7,837 bases of DNA, from assembly GCA_015068175.1 (NCBI GenBank), contig SVLA01000096.1, forward strand, positions 1 through 7,837, written 5' to 3'. Both the position numbers and the translations under genes were made by a program. This stretch comes from Oscillospiraceae bacterium (GTDB lineage: Bacteria; Bacillota_A; Clostridia; Oscillospirales; Oscillospiraceae). This document shows, one piece after another, positions 6,315 to 7,837 of the stretch. Within the stretch, counting starts at the first letter, position 1. Each line of letters opens with the position of its first letter. The notes under the pieces are model-generated. The model ran no database searches, was not told the origin of the DNA, and saw only the letters and a program-made list of their open reading frames with translations.

Positions 6315-7180
6315 TCTGTTGTACCGTGGCGGAAATGAAGATCCGCAGACAGCCTGGCCATGGCCTGAACAAGAACTTTATTGCCGCCCTGGTCCAGGAT
6401 CTTCAGCAGATCCAGGTGTTTTTCCACCAGATCCAGGTCCGTATGGAGTAACAGGTGCAGCCATCCGCTGCGGATCAGAGGCCAATCCAGGGGGGCCAGG
6501 GCAGCCAGGACCGGGGGAGCGGTCATCCATGCTTCCAGGGATGCCATATCCCCGGAATCGATGGCGTTCGACACCATATTACGGGCCAAAAGCCGCATGG
6601 AGTGCCTTTTGAGCAAACTGTCCGGTTCTGACGCAATCTGCCGAAATCGCTCCTCTGCAGAGGGATCCTGGCGAAACGTGATGGGAGAGGGCGTGCCCAT
6701 TTCGGTGGTAAACCAGCCCAAAATGGACCCGTTTTGGACCATTTCGGTACTTTTTGTGGTACAAATCAGACCCATATTTTCGGCCGCTTCCACGGGAAGC
6801 CAGGATAAGAGCAAGGTTTCTTCATCCCGCAGACGGTCCAATTCGTTGATCAGAATGCAGACTTTTCGGGTGGGAGCTTGCGCTTTCAGCCAGGACAAGA
6901 ATGTCTGACGGAACTGTTCCTGATCTGCGGATGCTGTTATCAGCAGGTCTCCGTTGACGATGCAGAGGTCCGCAGCCGGAAACGCCGCACGGTGAATCTT
7001 CTGCAGACCCGCAACAATCTGCCAGGCGACAGAGGGCCAGGTCTGCTGTTCATGGCAATCGATTCGGATCAGGTGGGCATCCTGCGGGATCCAATCCGTA
7101 ATGGGATCGCCGTACACCAGTATCGGTAGACCGACGGTGCAGATGTAGTTATTCAGATATTCGTGCATACTGTCATTCAT
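6311..7180 (-). CDS. STAND/NACHT-like NTPase-domain protein with degenerate P-loop
   Basis: This unrecognised 289-aa protein looks like the core of a STAND P-loop NTPase. After YLNNYICTVGLPILVYGDP (residues 8-26) comes ITDW, where an active family member would have a Gly-rich loop ending in Lys-Ser/Thr. The Walker A lysine is therefore missing. A Walker B-like strand VCILINELDRLRDEE (107-121) follows, with Asn-Glu-x-Asp at the acidic positions. Then comes LSWLPVEAAENMGLICTTKSTE (125-146), which parallels the WLP...vrlivST sensor region of STAND proteins. The C-terminal half (about 172-289) is helical and has no motif I know. It may bind nucleotide weakly or be a pseudo-NTPase. The start ATG at 7178-7180 has a strong RBS, GGGAGG (complement of 7188-7193), 7 bases upstream. 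The stop overlaps the TTG of the TPR-like gene. It has its own promoter just upstream. The gene call is firm; the fold assignment is inference from motif spacing. Confidence 0.8.
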   Translation of the reverse strand: MNDSMHEYLNNYICTVGLPILVYGDPITDWIPQDAHLIRIDCHEQQTWPSVAWQIVAGLQKIHRAAFPAADLCIVNGDLLITASADQEQFRQTFLSWLKAQAPTRKVCILINELDRLRDEETLLLSWLPVEAAENMGLICTTKSTEMVQNGSILGWFTTEMGTPSPITFRQDPSAEERFRQIASEPDSLLKRHSMRLLARNMVSNAIDSGDMASLEAWMTAPPVLAALAPLDWPLIRSGWLHLLLHTDLDLVEKHLDLLKILDQGGNKVLVQAMARLSADLHFRHGTTD

Positions 7181-7187
7181 GGCGCCG

Positions 7188-7193
7188 CCTCCC
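7188..7193 (-). promoter_or_regulatory. Ribosome binding site of the STAND-like gene
   Basis: GGGAGG on the minus strand lies 7 bases before the ATG at 7178-7180. It fixes the start over the internal Met5 codon. Confidence 0.8.
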
Positions 7194-7209
7194 GGTGATC
7201 TTTTTCGCC

Positions 7210-7238
7210 ATTATACCACGTCACGGATCAAAGCGCAA
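7210..7238 (-). promoter_or_regulatory. Extended -10 promoter for the STAND-like/TPR-like unit
   Basis: On the minus strand a perfect TATAAT (7210-7215) is preceded by TGG, giving an extended -10 TGGTATAAT. A weak -35 TTGCGC (7233-7238, 3 of 6 matches) lies exactly 17 bases upstream and overlaps the tail of the pfkA terminator. Transcription would start near 7203, leaving a leader of about 22 bases. The unit is therefore expressed independently of pfkA. Confidence 0.8.
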
Positions 7239-7266
7239 GAAAAACCGGAGGATCGCTCCTCCGGTT
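7237..7266 (-). terminator. Intrinsic terminator of pfkA
   Basis: A 10-bp stem (7243-7252 pairing with 7257-7266, 4-base loop) is followed on the minus strand by a U-rich tail, TTTTTCTT when the stem's last T pairs are included. It lies 7 bases beyond the pfkA stop and separates pfkA from the downstream pair. Confidence 0.88.
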
Positions 7267-7273
7267 CGACTAT

Positions 7274-7837
7274 TCAGATGCCGGTCATGGCTGCCAGCAC
7301 ATCCATTTCCATGTCCTGCATGGTGCGGTGATGCTGCAGACCCTCTTCGATGTCCTTGTCGATGAACTGTCCGCCGTTGGTGCAGACGATGCGGTTGGTC
7401 TTGCCTGCCAGCAGCAGCTCCACGGCCAGGTAACCCATCTTGGTTGCATTGACACGGTCACGGCCTGTGGGACTGCCGCCGCGCTGGATGTGGCCCAGGA
7501 CGGTGATCCGGGGATCCAGGTCCGTATGTTCCTTGATCTGATGGGCCAGTTCCGTGGCTTTGCCGGCGCCTTCAGCCAGGACGATCATATAGTGGGTGAA
7601 GCCTTTCAGCCGTGCCTTGCGGATCTTTTCCACCACATCGCGCTCGATATCATAAGGCTTCTCGGGGACCAGGACCGCCGTGGCGCCGGTGGCCAGGCCC
7701 ACATACATGGCCAGGTAGCCGGCATTGCGGCCCATGACCTCCACAACGGAGCAGCGCTCATGGGACTGCATGGTGTCGCGAAGTTTGTCGATGCACTCGA
7801 TGGCAGTGTTGGCAGCGGTATCAAAGCCGATGCAGTA
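7274..7837 (-). CDS. pfkA: 6-phosphofructokinase, C-terminal part (5' end outside window)
   Basis: This enzyme phosphorylates fructose 6-phosphate to fructose 1,6-bisphosphate, the committed step of glycolysis. The frame is open through the right edge (YCIGFDTAANTAIECIDKLRDT precedes the Met at 7771), so that Met is internal. The visible 187 residues correspond to about 134-320 of a standard 320-aa bacterial PfkA. They include SHERCSVVEVMGRNAG with the substrate-binding Met-Gly-Arg, VLAEGAGK, and the C-terminal LGHIQRGGSPTGRDR with the His and Arg that bind the 6-phosphate across the dimer interface. The residues that tell ATP-dependent from pyrophosphate-dependent enzymes are in the missing N-terminal half. 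The gene ends with TGA at 7274-7276, followed by its own terminator. Confidence 0.97.
   Translation of the reverse strand, partial: YCIGFDTAANTAIECIDKLRDTMQSHERCSVVEVMGRNAGYLAMYVGLATGATAVLVPEKPYDIERDVVEKIRKARLKGFTHYMIVLAEGAGKATELAHQIKEHTDLDPRITVLGHIQRGGSPTGRDRVNATKMGYLAVELLLAGKTNRIVCTNGGQFIDKDIEEGLQHHRTMQDMEMDVLAAMTGI

Noticed and set aside
3558..7180. Antiphage STAND (Avs-like) defence system
   Set aside because: There is no nuclease or other effector domain, the P-loop is degenerate, no mobile or defence genes are nearby, and the flanks are core housekeeping genes. The split-STAND resemblance is kept only as a structural hypothesis.

Overview
The window looks like a chromosomal segment of a low-to-moderate GC Gram-positive anaerobe. 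The best guess is Clostridia, possibly an Oscillospirales/Ruminococcaceae-type gut bacterium. The reasons are a tyrosine-type T-box leader, purine-rich AGGAG ribosome binding sites, intrinsic hairpin/U-run terminators, and RecN, TyrS and PfkA of Firmicutes type. The lineage is inferred from sequence character, not from a database comparison. No mobile element, CRISPR array, tRNA or rRNA is visible.

Layout, plus strand: the 3' end of recN (1-542) comes first. A sigma-A-type promoter (584-612) follows, then a nearly textbook T-box riboswitch (about 619-876) with a UAC (Tyr) specifier, a canonical antiterminator and a competing terminator. It leads into a three-gene unit: an M28-family metallopeptidase with an inserted transmembrane hairpin (892-1827), tyrosyl-tRNA synthetase tyrS (1837 or, more likely, 1843-3066), and a GNAT acetyltransferase (3066-3518) whose start overlaps the tyrS stop. 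A perfect 12-bp hairpin terminator (3525-3558) closes the unit. All three genes should therefore respond to uncharged tRNA-Tyr.

Layout, minus strand: the C-terminal 187 codons of 6-phosphofructokinase pfkA (7274-7837) end at a strong terminator (about 7237-7266). Directly downstream, a promoter with an extended -10 (TGGTATAAT, 7210-7218) drives a two-gene unit of unknown function. The first gene is a 289-aa protein resembling a STAND/NACHT-like NTPase core in which the P-loop lysine is absent (6311-7180). The second is a 918-aa helical-repeat (TPR-like) protein (3558-6314) with a C-terminal alpha/beta domain that may be YbjN-like. The two overlap at a TTGA junction. This pair is the least explained part of the window: it looks like a signalling or scaffold module of STAND architecture split into two polypeptides, with no visible effector.

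The remaining genes are housekeeping (DNA repair, tyrosine charging, glycolysis). The other long open frames lie antisense to these genes and are read as composition-driven shadows.
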